The notes under the pieces: model-generated
Told to the model about the DNA's origin: nothing
The model's database searches: none
Seen by the model: only the letters and a program-made list of their open reading frames with translations
Position numbers and translations under genes: made by a program
Shown here: positions 35,446 through 41,895 of the stretch, in pieces
Layout: every line of letters begins with the position of its first letter
Position numbering within the stretch: position 1 is the stretch's first letter
From: an uncultured Saprospiraceae bacterium
Lineage (GTDB): Bacteria > Bacteroidota > Bacteroidia > Chitinophagales > Saprospiraceae
Reading direction: 5' to 3'
Assembly (NCBI GenBank): GCA_937974625.1
Contig: CALJVJ010000158.1
Span: 1 to 45,209 of the forward strand
DNA: 45,209 nt

Positions 35446-35693
35446 ATTTAAATATGAAGCCACTCGGTTTGGAGAACTAGTCCGTCCATTGCTTTTATAG
35501 TAATTAGTCTTAAAATATTAACAAACATACATATATTCCACCGTCGTTTTTTATAAATATAGAAAAAGACTAATTTTGTAGTCTATTACCAAAAAGATGG
35601 AAAAAACGAGTAGAAAAGTTCTATTTCACTAAACTATTCACCCCATTGCAACCTTTTTAGATGGTATTTAGTAATCATTTCTATAACTTTTAT
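35446..35693. other. Intergenic region upstream of the cysteine leader frame
   Basis: About 250 AT-rich bases after the SDR gene. The only clear signal is TAATTTTG (35571-35578), a perfect -7 promoter match set inside the inverted repeat AGACTA-ATTTTG-TAGTCT. Transcription from it would produce the leader that contains the Cys-codon frame and the hairpins at 35756-35830. No terminator of the SDR transcript was recognised. Confidence 0.45.
35571..35578 (+). promoter_or_regulatory. -7 promoter element of the korAB leader transcript
   Basis: TAATTTTG, exact TAnnTTTG, embedded in the 6-bp inverted repeat AGACTA (35567-35572) / TAGTCT (35579-35584), which might double as an operator. It would give a leader of about 345 bases before korA. 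Confidence 0.4.
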
Positions 35694-35753
35694 ATGAAAT
35701 TATATTTTTCAAATAGAAAAAATCAAAACTGTTGTTGTTGCTTTATCTTTTAA
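35694..35753 (+). CDS. Putative Cys-rich leader peptide (candidate attenuator uORF)
   Basis: A 19-codon frame, MKLYFSNRKNQNCCCCFIF, with four consecutive Cys codons (TGT TGT TGT TGC, 35730-35741) shortly before its TAA stop (35751-35753). Directly after the stop comes AAAGGTGATTT (35756-35766). It can pair with AAATCA (35791-35796) plus CCTTT (35803-35807), and that pairing would consume the left arm of the terminator at 35801-35830. A ribosome halted on the Cys codons would leave 35756-35766 free (antitermination); one that reaches the stop codon would cover it (termination). This is the layout of an amino-acid attenuator responding to charged tRNA-Cys. The reading frame is short and could be chance; the coincidence of all elements is the argument. 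Confidence 0.5.
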   Translation: MKLYFSNRKNQNCCCCFIF

Positions 35754-35755
35754 AG

Positions 35756-35807
35756 AAAGGTGATTTGTCAATGGTTTGTAATAAATATATAAATCAACAC
35801 AGCCTTT
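35756..35807 (+). promoter_or_regulatory. Candidate antiterminator hairpin
   Basis: AAAGG-TGATTT (35756-35766) against AAATCA (35791-35796) and CCTTT (35803-35807), 11 pairs with a six-base bulge (ACACAG). It is mutually exclusive with the terminator because both use CCTTT. Confidence 0.4.
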
Positions 35808-35830
35808 CCGACCGTGGAGAGGCTTTTTTT
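35801..35830 (+). terminator. Intrinsic terminator within the korAB leader
   Basis: AGCCTTTCC (35801-35809) / GGAGAGGCT (35816-35824), a 9-bp GC-containing stem with one G-T pair and a 6-base loop, followed by seven T (35824-35830). It lies 100 bases before korA and after no annotated gene other than the 19-codon leader frame. Confidence 0.8.
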
Positions 35831-35841
35831 GTAAAGAGGAA

Positions 35842-35919
35842 TAGAGTGTAGAGAAAAGAGATTAGGTTACCTTAAAAATCTTTCTTCTCTCAGCAAAGCG
35901 GTCTCTATTCTCTACTCTA
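35842..35919. other. Imperfect inverted repeat just before korA
   Basis: TAGAGTGTAGAGAAAAGAGA (35842-35861) is nearly complementary to TCTCTATTCTCTACTCTA (35902-35919), with small bulges. It would form a long purine/pyrimidine hairpin ending 11 bases before the korA start codon and may influence korA translation or transcript stability. Confidence 0.4.
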
Positions 35920-35929
35920 AAAATAAATA

Positions 35930-37783
35930 ATGAGTACAACCACTCAAACAACAGAAGAAGTAACTATCAAATTTGCAGGTGATTCTGGTGACGGAATGCA
36001 ATTGACAGGTACTTTATTCACCAACGATACGGCGTTGACGGGAAGTGATTTAGCGACTTTTCCTGATTTTCCCGCCGAGATTCGTGCGCCTCAGGGAACA
36101 CTAGCAGGTGTTTCTGGTTTCCAATTGCACTTTGGGAGTAAAAAGATTTTTACACCAGGCGATGAAGTTGATGTATTGGTGGCAATGAACGCAGCGGCTT
36201 TAAAAGCAAACTTAAGCAGCATCAAGCGTGCAGGAACAATTATCGCAAGTACGGATGGTTTTGATAAAAAGAATCTTCGATTAGCTAAATATGAAGATGG
36301 TGCAACACCGACAGAGGATGCGAAAGACCAAGGATTTACGGTGTACGAAATGCCGATTACTAAATTGACGCGAACTTGTTTGAAGGAATCGCCTTTAGGA
36401 ATGAAAGAAAAAGACAGGTGTAAAAATATGTTTGTCCTTGGTTTTTTATACTGGCGCTATAATCGAGATTTACAATCTACAATTGATTACTTAAATAGAA
36501 AATTTAAAAAGAAGCCTGATGTTTTAGAAGCCAATATGAAAACCTTAAAAGCAGGTTATCATTATGGGGAAACAACAGAGACTTTTACCACGACTTATAA
36601 TGTGGAACCTGCACCGATGGACAAAGGTACTTACCGAAGTGTCATGGGTAACCAAGCATTGGTAATGGGTTTAGTGACTGCTTCTAAGAAGTCAAAATTG
36701 CCTTTATTCTACGGTTCTTACCCAATTACGCCAGCTTCGGATATTTTGCATGGTTTGGCGAGTTATAAGAACTTTGGTATCAAGACCTTCCAAGCAGAAG
36801 ATGAGATTGCTGCAGTATGTGCGACGGTAGGTGCGGCTTATGGCGGAAATTTAGCGATTACAGGTACTTCTGGCCCTGGAGTTGCTTTGAAAGGAGAAGG
36901 AATTGGTTTAGGATTAATGTTAGAATTACCGATGGTCATTGTGAATGTACAACGAGGTGGACCTTCTACAGGTTTACCAACCAAAACAGAGCAATCGGAT
37001 TTATTACAAGCCTTTTATGGGAGAAATGGAGATAGCCCATTACCTATCATAGCGACGAAATCACCATCTGATTGTTTTGATGCAGCGATAGAAGCTTGTC
37101 GAATGACCTTACAGCATATGACGCCAGTTATTTTGTTAAGTGATGGATATATTGCGAATGGTGCAGAGCCTTGGAAATTTCCAAAAGCAGCAGATATTCC
37201 TGAAATCAAGGTTAATTTCGAACCACCAACGGATGATGAAGAAGCGCAATTTTTACCTTATAAAAGAGATGAAAAACACGTAAGAGGATGGGCAATTCCT
37301 GGAACAAAAGGATTAGCGCATAGAGTAGGAGGATTAGAAAAAGAAGCCAATACAGGAAACGTTTCCTACGACCCCGCGAATCACGAATACATGACCAAGA
37401 TTCGACAAGCAAAGGTTGATGAAATTGCCAATCACATTCCAGAACAAGCAATTGACAATGGCCCAGTAAGAGGGAATGTCTTAGTCTTAGGATGGGGTTC
37501 TACTTATGGGGTAATTCAATCCGTAGTCGATGATTTATTAATGGAAGGACACAGCATAGCACATGCACATTTGCGTTATTTAAATCCTTTTCCAAGAAAT
37601 TTAGGAAAGCTATTACGCAGTTTCGATAAAGTCATTTTACCAGAAATTAATAATGGCCAATTAGCTAAAATCATTAGAGATAAATATCAAATTCCTCTTT
37701 TACAATATAATAAAATTCAAGGAGTGCCGATTTCTAAAGCAGAATTAAAGCATTTTGTGGGAAGTGTTTGTGAAACTTATTAA
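35930..37783 (+). CDS. korA: 2-oxoacid:acceptor (2-oxoglutarate:ferredoxin) oxidoreductase, fused gamma-alpha subunit
   Basis: A 617-residue subunit. The gamma domain comes first (about 10-195: VTIKFAGDSGDGMQLTG, PAEIRAPQGTLAGVSGFQ), then the alpha domain (about 235-610: LFYGSYPITPASDIL, AITGTSGPGVALKGEGIGLG). The motif RGGPSTGLPTKTEQSDLLQA is typical of 2-oxoglutarate- or 2-oxoacid:ferredoxin oxidoreductases that lack their own ferredoxin domain. Together with the beta subunit it decarboxylates a 2-oxoacid to the acyl-CoA, passing electrons to ferredoxin. In aerobic Bacteroidota this enzyme often serves the citric acid cycle; 2-oxoglutarate as substrate is therefore likely but not proved. 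Expression may depend on the terminator/antiterminator leader upstream. Confidence 0.9.
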   Translation: MSTTTQTTEEVTIKFAGDSGDGMQLTGTLFTNDTALTGSDLATFPDFPAEIRAPQGTLAGVSGFQLHFGSKKIFTPGDEVDVLVAMNAAALKANLSSIKRAGTIIASTDGFDKKNLRLAKYEDGATPTEDAKDQGFTVYEMPITKLTRTCLKESPLGMKEKDRCKNMFVLGFLYWRYNRDLQSTIDYLNRKFKKKPDVLEANMKTLKAGYHYGETTETFTTTYNVEPAPMDKGTYRSVMGNQALVMGLVTASKKSKLPLFYGSYPITPASDILHGLASYKNFGIKTFQAEDEIAAVCATVGAAYGGNLAITGTSGPGVALKGEGIGLGLMLELPMVIVNVQRGGPSTGLPTKTEQSDLLQAFYGRNGDSPLPIIATKSPSDCFDAAIEACRMTLQHMTPVILLSDGYIANGAEPWKFPKAADIPEIKVNFEPPTDDEEAQFLPYKRDEKHVRGWAIPGTKGLAHRVGGLEKEANTGNVSYDPANHEYMTKIRQAKVDEIANHIPEQAIDNGPVRGNVLVLGWGSTYGVIQSVVDDLLMEGHSIAHAHLRYLNPFPRNLGKLLRSFDKVILPEINNGQLAKIIRDKYQIPLLQYNKIQGVPISKAELKHFVGSVCETY

Positions 37784-37803
37784 ATTTTAAATTTTCAGTT
37801 AAC

Positions 37804-37831
37804 AATTTTCAAAAGAGTGTATTTGAAAATT
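37804..37831. other. Hairpin in the korA-korB spacer
   Basis: AATTTTCAAA (37804-37813) / TTTGAAAATT (37822-37831), a perfect 10-bp AT-rich stem with an 8-base loop; the flanking bases continue to pair imperfectly (TTTTCAGTT against AATTGAAAA). Probably an mRNA processing or stability element, since the gene pair encodes one enzyme. Confidence 0.45.
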
Positions 37832-37858
37832 CTGAATTGAAAACTAATCAATTATATA

Positions 37859-38902
37859 ATGTCTACTTTACCAGCTGACAACGTAGTAAAAAAGTTAAAA
37901 GCGAAGGATTTTGCGACCGACCAAGATGTAAGATGGTGCCCAGGCTGTGGAGATTACTCCATTTTGAAGCAGGTTCAATCGGTCTTAGCAGAACTGGAAT
38001 TGAATAAAGACGATACGGTTTTTATATCTGGTATCGGTTGTTCTTCTCGTTTCCCGTATTATATGGAGACTTATGGGATGCACTCGATTCACGGTCGTGC
38101 CCCTGCGGTCGTGGCAGGCTTAAAATTAGCAAATCCAGAATTAGATGTTTGGATGATAACGGGAGATGGAGATGGATTTTCTATTGGTGGAAATCACATG
38201 ATTCATGCTTTGCGTCGGAATTTAGATATCAATATGTTATTGTTCAATAATGAGATTTATGGATTGACTAAAGGGCAATACTCTCCGACTTCGGAAGTGG
38301 GTAAAAAGACGAAGTCAAGTCCATTAGGTTCTTTAGACCATCCGATTAATCCTTTGGCTCTAGCAATGGGGGCAGATGCTACGTTTGTAGCTCGTTCTAT
38401 GGACAGAGACCCGAAGCATTTGAAGGAAATGTTGAAAAGAAGCTATTTCCATAAAGGAACAGCACTTTTAGAAATTTATCAGAATTGTAATATTTTCAAT
38501 GATGGCGCTTTCTTTACTTTTACAGAAAAGAAAAGCAAGCCTGATACAACGATTTACCTCGAACACGAGCAACCACTAGTTTTTGGTGACGGTACAAAAG
38601 GGATTCGATTAGATGGGTTTAAGCCACAGATAGTGGACTTAAATGAAGGTAAATACACGGTTGATGATTTATGGGTACACGATGAACATGACCAAATTAA
38701 AGGGCAGATGTTAACCCGTTTCTTTGATGACCCACGTACCAATCCGGATGCTTTACCAAGACCATTTGGCGTTATCTATTCTACAGAAAGACCGACTTAT
38801 GATGATATGTTATTTGCTCAATTAGGCGAAGCCGTTGACCAGCTAGGAGATGGAGATTTAGATGCGATGATAGCTGGCGGAACAACCTGGGAAATAAAAT
38901 AG
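37859..38902 (+). CDS. korB: 2-oxoacid:ferredoxin oxidoreductase, beta subunit
   Basis: A 347-residue thiamine diphosphate-binding subunit. The signature RWCPGCGDYSILKQVQ gives Cys27 and Cys30; with Cys61 (GIGCSSRF) and Cys210 (YQNCNIFND) these are the four ligands of the [4Fe-4S] cluster of this family. The ThDP/Mg motif is GDGDGFSIGGNHMIHALRRN ... NNEIYGLTKGQYSPTS. The C-terminal ~80 residues (IYLEHEQPLVFG onward) are the extension usual in the KorB group. The gene lies 75 bases after korA with a hairpin in the spacer. Oxygen-tolerant versions support the reductive or oxidative citric acid cycle; ferredoxin is the expected electron acceptor. Confidence 0.92.
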   Translation: MSTLPADNVVKKLKAKDFATDQDVRWCPGCGDYSILKQVQSVLAELELNKDDTVFISGIGCSSRFPYYMETYGMHSIHGRAPAVVAGLKLANPELDVWMITGDGDGFSIGGNHMIHALRRNLDINMLLFNNEIYGLTKGQYSPTSEVGKKTKSSPLGSLDHPINPLALAMGADATFVARSMDRDPKHLKEMLKRSYFHKGTALLEIYQNCNIFNDGAFFTFTEKKSKPDTTIYLEHEQPLVFGDGTKGIRLDGFKPQIVDLNEGKYTVDDLWVHDEHDQIKGQMLTRFFDDPRTNPDALPRPFGVIYSTERPTYDDMLFAQLGEAVDQLGDGDLDAMIAGGTTWEIK

Positions 38903-38909
38903 TGGTGAG

Positions 38910-38949
38910 TTGTAAGTGGTGAGTTGTAAGTATTGCTCACCACTTACAA
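38910..38949. terminator. Hairpin terminating the korAB operon, with internal 14-bp tandem duplication
   Basis: Perfect 14-bp stem TTGTAAGTGGTGAG (38910-38923) / CTCACCACTTACAA (38936-38949). The sequence just before and into the stem is an exact tandem duplication of AGTGGTGAGTTGTA (38901-38914 and 38915-38928), so two alternative left arms exist. No strong T-tract follows. Confidence 0.6.
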
Positions 38950-39093
38950 TTTCATCTGCACCTCACTACTAATTCAAAATCTTACCTGTACTAGCATTCC
39001 AGCTGGGCCACCATAAAAACGCACCTTTTCCATTTTCTTTTTAGTTATTTCTGTCCAAGCACTTACTTGCTAATGGAAGTAAAAGATTTAGAG

Positions 39094-39441
39094 TTAACTA
39101 CTGCGAATCAGAGCAATAGCTGGTATAAAGATAAGCCAGCCACCTGAAAGGGGGGAAAAGAAGACTGCAAAAATAGTAATTGCCAATAAAGACCAACCAA
39201 TAAATTTAGGGATGGCTATTCCTTCCTTTTCCATAAAGTTCACCATTCCACCTACTAATAGAATTAGAAAACCACTCATTAGAAACCATAAGAATGCTTC
39301 TCGTTTAGGTTGCCCATTTATGGTAGCAATTAATCCGTCAGCTAATAATTCTGGCCCTACTAGTGGCGTTAATAAGGCAACACCTACCAATGTATGCAAA
39401 GCTCCAATGCCGATTAAAAATTTACCTATCCAATTTTTCAT
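39094..39441 (-). CDS. Small membrane protein (DUF6463-like)
   Basis: A 115-residue protein with about four membrane helices: WIGKFLIGIGALHTLVGVAL, then FLWFLMSGFLILLVGGMVNF, FIGWSLLAITIFAVFF and WLIFIPAIALI. The N-terminal pattern, a membrane helix with a conserved His (GALHTLVG), and the length fit the DUF6463-type small membrane proteins of unknown function. The start is set at MKNWIGK (39439-39441); an in-frame extension to 39546 would cover the MerR-type operator and reads as non-coding. It is divergent from the metal-related operon, and shares the intergenic region with its MerR operator, so it could be under the same control. Confidence 0.65.
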   Translation of the reverse strand: MKNWIGKFLIGIGALHTLVGVALLTPLVGPELLADGLIATINGQPKREAFLWFLMSGFLILLVGGMVNFMEKEGIAIPKFIGWSLLAITIFAVFFSPLSGGWLIFIPAIALIRSS

Positions 39442-39524
39442 GATAATTATTTCTATTGAGGGGGAAAGATAGGGAAAAAAGCTATTGCTTATCCCGCTAA
39501 ACCTGTTAAGAGATGTTAAATTAC

Positions 39525-39557
39525 TTGACCTTGGAGCATACTCCAAGGCTTAACTTG
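39525..39557 (+). promoter_or_regulatory. MerR-type promoter/operator with over-long spacer
   Basis: CCTTGGAGCATACTCCAAGG (39529-39548) is a perfect 8-4-8 dyad. It overlaps TTGACC (39525-39530) and is followed by TAACTTG (39551-39557), a near match to the Bacteroidota -7 element. The gap between TTG and TA is 23 bases, longer than the usual 19-21. This is the arrangement MerR regulators act on: they untwist the dyad to shorten an over-long spacer. A MerR gene is the second gene of the operon it drives, so autoregulation is expected. Confidence 0.75.
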
Positions 39558-39574
39558 TGGATAAAAACTTTATT

Positions 39575-40030
39575 ATGAAAAATTTAAAGCTTGTTATTTT
39601 AAGTTTAGGTTGGGTTTTATTGGTGATATTTTTAGGTTCTGGCTATGTCATGAACAAATTTAAAAGTGGAACAGAGCAATCGAATTTTACGCCAATTACT
39701 TGGGGAGAACATGTAGCTGTTTTCGACGGCGCACTGAGCTGTAGCCTTACTAGTGCCGAACTACAAGATAGATTGGCCATGCTTCGAACCGAAATTTTTC
39801 CTAAATTGACAAAGAAAGTGGAACTAGAAGAAGGATATATTTATTATTTTGAGGATGAGGAAGACTTAGCAGTTAAGATTTTAGAATTTATAGGGAAAGA
39901 AAAGCAATGCTGTCCTTTCTTTAAATTCGACTTCTCTGTGTTGCCTTTCAAAAAAGGATTGGCTTTGCAAATTTCTGGTTCAGAAGGGGTAAAAGAATTC
40001 TTATCTTCAAAAGAATTAGCTCTAGACTAA
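39575..40030 (+). CDS. Membrane-tethered CCPFF-motif protein of a metal-resistance operon
   Basis: A 151-residue protein with one N-terminal membrane helix (LVILSLGWVLLVIFLGSGYV) and a soluble domain with GALSCSLTSAEL, an EEGYIYYFEDEED strand and the hallmark EKQCCPFFKFDFSV ... LQISGSEGVKEFL. Soluble homologues with a CCPF motif are often found beside MerR-type regulators and mercury or other soft-metal genes, but their reaction is unknown. The Cys pair, with the earlier Cys, is a plausible thiophilic metal site. The ATG at 39575 is chosen because the in-frame GTG at 39557 lies inside the promoter. It is the first gene after the MerR operator, 11 bases before the MerR gene. Confidence 0.7.
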   Translation: MKNLKLVILSLGWVLLVIFLGSGYVMNKFKSGTEQSNFTPITWGEHVAVFDGALSCSLTSAELQDRLAMLRTEIFPKLTKKVELEEGYIYYFEDEEDLAVKILEFIGKEKQCCPFFKFDFSVLPFKKGLALQISGSEGVKEFLSSKELALD

Positions 40031-40041
40031 ATAAATAGATT

Positions 40042-40425
40042 ATGCAAATAGGAGAAATAGCTAAACAATCTGGATTTAGTAAAGATACTTTGCGTTATTA
40101 TGAAAAAATTGGCTTGATTCTATTATCCAAGCAACAAAGAGGAGATAATAATTATCGCATTTATGATGGTCGTATTTTGCAAGAATTAAGTTTGATAAAA
40201 CGACTCAAAAGTGTAGGCTTTACGTTAAATGAGATTAAGGATTTAAAAAGAATGGGTACTTTGGATATGATTTCTTGTGGAACCGTTGGTCCTTTAGTCA
40301 AAGAAAAGTTGACAAAAATTGAAGCTCAGTTGGTGGAATTGCAAGAACAAAAACGAAAATTATTGTTATTGATGCAGGCTTGTACAGGAGATTGTGGGGC
40401 AGCTTTTGAGGGTTTTAAGGAATAG
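40042..40425 (+). CDS. MerR-family metal-responsive transcriptional regulator
   Basis: A 127-residue MerR regulator. It begins with the winged-helix domain (MQIGEIAKQSGFSKDTLRYY), then a dimerisation helix from about residue 80 to 112. Cys79 stands before the helix, Cys114 and Cys118 behind it (ACTGDC). The 35-residue spacing of Cys79 and Cys114 equals that of the metal ligands in MerR (82/117) and ZntR (79/114). So a soft or thiophilic metal is the likely inducer (Hg, Cd, Pb, Zn); the exact one cannot be read. It probably controls the dyad at 39529-39548 and thus its own operon. A strong hairpin follows. Confidence 0.88.
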   Translation: MQIGEIAKQSGFSKDTLRYYEKIGLILLSKQQRGDNNYRIYDGRILQELSLIKRLKSVGFTLNEIKDLKRMGTLDMISCGTVGPLVKEKLTKIEAQLVELQEQKRKLLLLMQACTGDCGAAFEGFKE

Positions 40426-40449
40426 GCATATGAACTTTAAAACATAGAT

Positions 40450-40493
40450 AAGTAATACGTGCTAATTACCAAGTCTATTAACACGTATTACTT
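40450..40493. terminator. Bidirectional terminator
   Basis: Perfect 12-bp stem AAGTAATACGTG (40450-40461) / CACGTATTACTT (40482-40493) with a 20-base loop, between the MerR operon and a convergent gene. Confidence 0.6.
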
Positions 40494-40500
40494 AGTTGTT

Positions 40501-41070
40501 TTAATACTGAATATACTTTTCTAATTGTTTTCGCTGCTTGACGTTTAAAGATTTTTTTCCGTTAAAAGGAATTTTAACTCGAAACATACCACTTAAAGCA
40601 CCTAAAAGCCCACCTGTTGTAACTCCCGCTAGGATATATGCAGAATGCTCCAACCCTGGAGACCAGAGAAAATGGTCATTCTCCTTATGTCCGCTATGTG
40701 TACGGGATAAAATAACGCCGACTCCTAAGCCTATTAAACTTCCAATTAATGCTCTTCTTCTCATTTTTTTGTTATTTCGTATACTAAGGTGGTCTATATC
40801 TTGTATATTATATTGTTGTTCTTCTGTTCTTACTTGAATAGGAGCATTATTAAAAGGGGCATTATTAAAAAGGACTGGTGTTGCTAAAATAGAAGTTTCT
40901 CTCAATTCCTTAATCTCTATTCTATGTGTAGGGGCATATTTATCTGTTAACTTTACTAAAATGTCGTATTTTCGAGGTTTTAGTTGTAACCTAAGCTGAG
41001 CAAAAATAGATTGGCTTATAAAAATAGTTATAATAATAAAAAGAACTGTTTTAATAATTGACTGTTTCAT
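40501..41070 (-). CDS. Exported protein of unknown function with glycine-rich helices
   Basis: A 189-residue protein with a signal peptide (VLFIIITIFISQSIFAQ). A short beta-rich domain (LKPRKYDILVKLTDKYAPTH) follows. After a basic stretch (NNKKMRRR) there are two Gly-rich hydrophobic segments, ALIGSLIGLGVGVIL and YILAGVTTGGLLGALSGMF, like glycine-zipper proteins of the envelope. The end is basic. I do not recognise a named family. It is transcribed towards the MerR operon and away from the Crp/Fnr gene; a link to the metal genes is not evident. Confidence 0.65.
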   Translation of the reverse strand: MKQSIIKTVLFIIITIFISQSIFAQLRLQLKPRKYDILVKLTDKYAPTHRIEIKELRETSILATPVLFNNAPFNNAPIQVRTEEQQYNIQDIDHLSIRNNKKMRRRALIGSLIGLGVGVILSRTHSGHKENDHFLWSPGLEHSAYILAGVTTGGLLGALSGMFRVKIPFNGKKSLNVKQRKQLEKYIQY

Positions 41071-41245
41071 TATATCGATTTTTGAAAATAACTAATTAAT
41101 AACTTTTACAAGTGCAATATCTTACCATTTTCAAGATGAATAGAGCTAAGTTTTAGGAAAATCACATTATTATTTACCGTATATGAATAGAAGGAATTAT
41201 TGGACAGTTGAATAGTTATAATTTTTAATAGCTTAAAAAATTTTT

Positions 41246-41818
41246 GTGCAAAACTTTAGAAAATATTTACAATCCTTCCCACATTTTACTTCCTCTAATT
41301 GGGAGGCTGCTTTCCCTTATTTGAAAAAAATAAGTATAAAAAAAGGAGCATTTTTCCTAGAAGAAGGTAAGATATGCCGACAAGTGGCTTTCATTGAAAA
41401 AGGACTTTTTCGTACATTTTATCTAAGAGATGGAGAAGAAATAACGACTTGTTTTTGCAAAGAAAATACGATTACCTGTTCCTATAAAAGTTTAATCACC
41501 CAAAGTCCAAGTGACTTATCTATTCAAGCCATAGAAGATTGTGAACTCGTTGCTTTTAAATACGAAGATTTGCAAAAGTTATATAGCAAGGACTTATTTT
41601 GGCAGCAAGTAGGTCGACTAGCTGCCGAAAATGAATTTATGATAATGGAGCATTATACCCGATTTATAAATGACCTCCCTGCCCTATCTCGTTACCAACA
41701 AATTCTAAAAAATGACCCCACCTTATTACAAAGAGTTCCTCTCGTTTACTTAGCTTCCTATTTACAAATTAAACCCGAAACTTTAAGCCGAATTAGAAAA
41801 AAAATGGCCACTTCTTGA
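41246..41818 (+). CDS. Crp/Fnr-family transcriptional regulator
   Basis: A 190-residue regulator of the Bacteroidota Crp type. The N-terminal cyclic-nucleotide-like barrel (IKKGAFFLEEGKICRQVAFIEKGLFRTFYLRDG) carries several Cys (CFCKENTITC), and a dimer helix follows. The C-terminal helix-turn-helix reads VPLVYLASYLQIKPETLSRI. The recognition helix contains E178-T-L-S181-R182, the ExxSR pattern that in Fnr contacts TTGA/TCAA half-sites. Exactly such a site lies at its own stop codon, upstream of arsM. The start is a GTG at 41246: an in-frame stop (41234-41236) excludes a longer form and there is no ATG nearby. The Cys residues could sense metalloid or redox state; that is inference. Confidence 0.85.
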   Translation: MQNFRKYLQSFPHFTSSNWEAAFPYLKKISIKKGAFFLEEGKICRQVAFIEKGLFRTFYLRDGEEITTCFCKENTITCSYKSLITQSPSDLSIQAIEDCELVAFKYEDLQKLYSKDLFWQQVGRLAAENEFMIMEHYTRFINDLPALSRYQQILKNDPTLLQRVPLVYLASYLQIKPETLSRIRKKMATS

Positions 41819-41829
41819 CCTACATCAAG
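41814..41829. promoter_or_regulatory. FNR-like binding site upstream of arsM
   Basis: CTTGACCTACATCAAG: the core TTGAC-CTAC-ATCAA matches the Fnr consensus TTGAT-N4-ATCAA at nine of ten positions. It overlaps the stop codon of the Crp/Fnr gene and lies 67 bases before the arsM ATG. TAAACTTTG (41839-41847) just downstream resembles a -7 element with one extra base. Confidence 0.6.
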
Positions 41830-41895
41830 TGTATCCACTAAACTTTGCCTGCATATTGCGTCTGTATTAATCATTCACCATTAAAATTTAAAAAG

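Noticed and set aside
39442..39546. Upstream extension of the minus-strand DUF6463-like gene
   Set aside because: It covers the MerR operator and reads as low-quality coding sequence; MKNWIGK gives a normal membrane helix start.
39557..39574. GTG start for the CCPFF protein
   Set aside because: It lies in the -7 region of the MerR-type promoter, so it would not be in the transcript.
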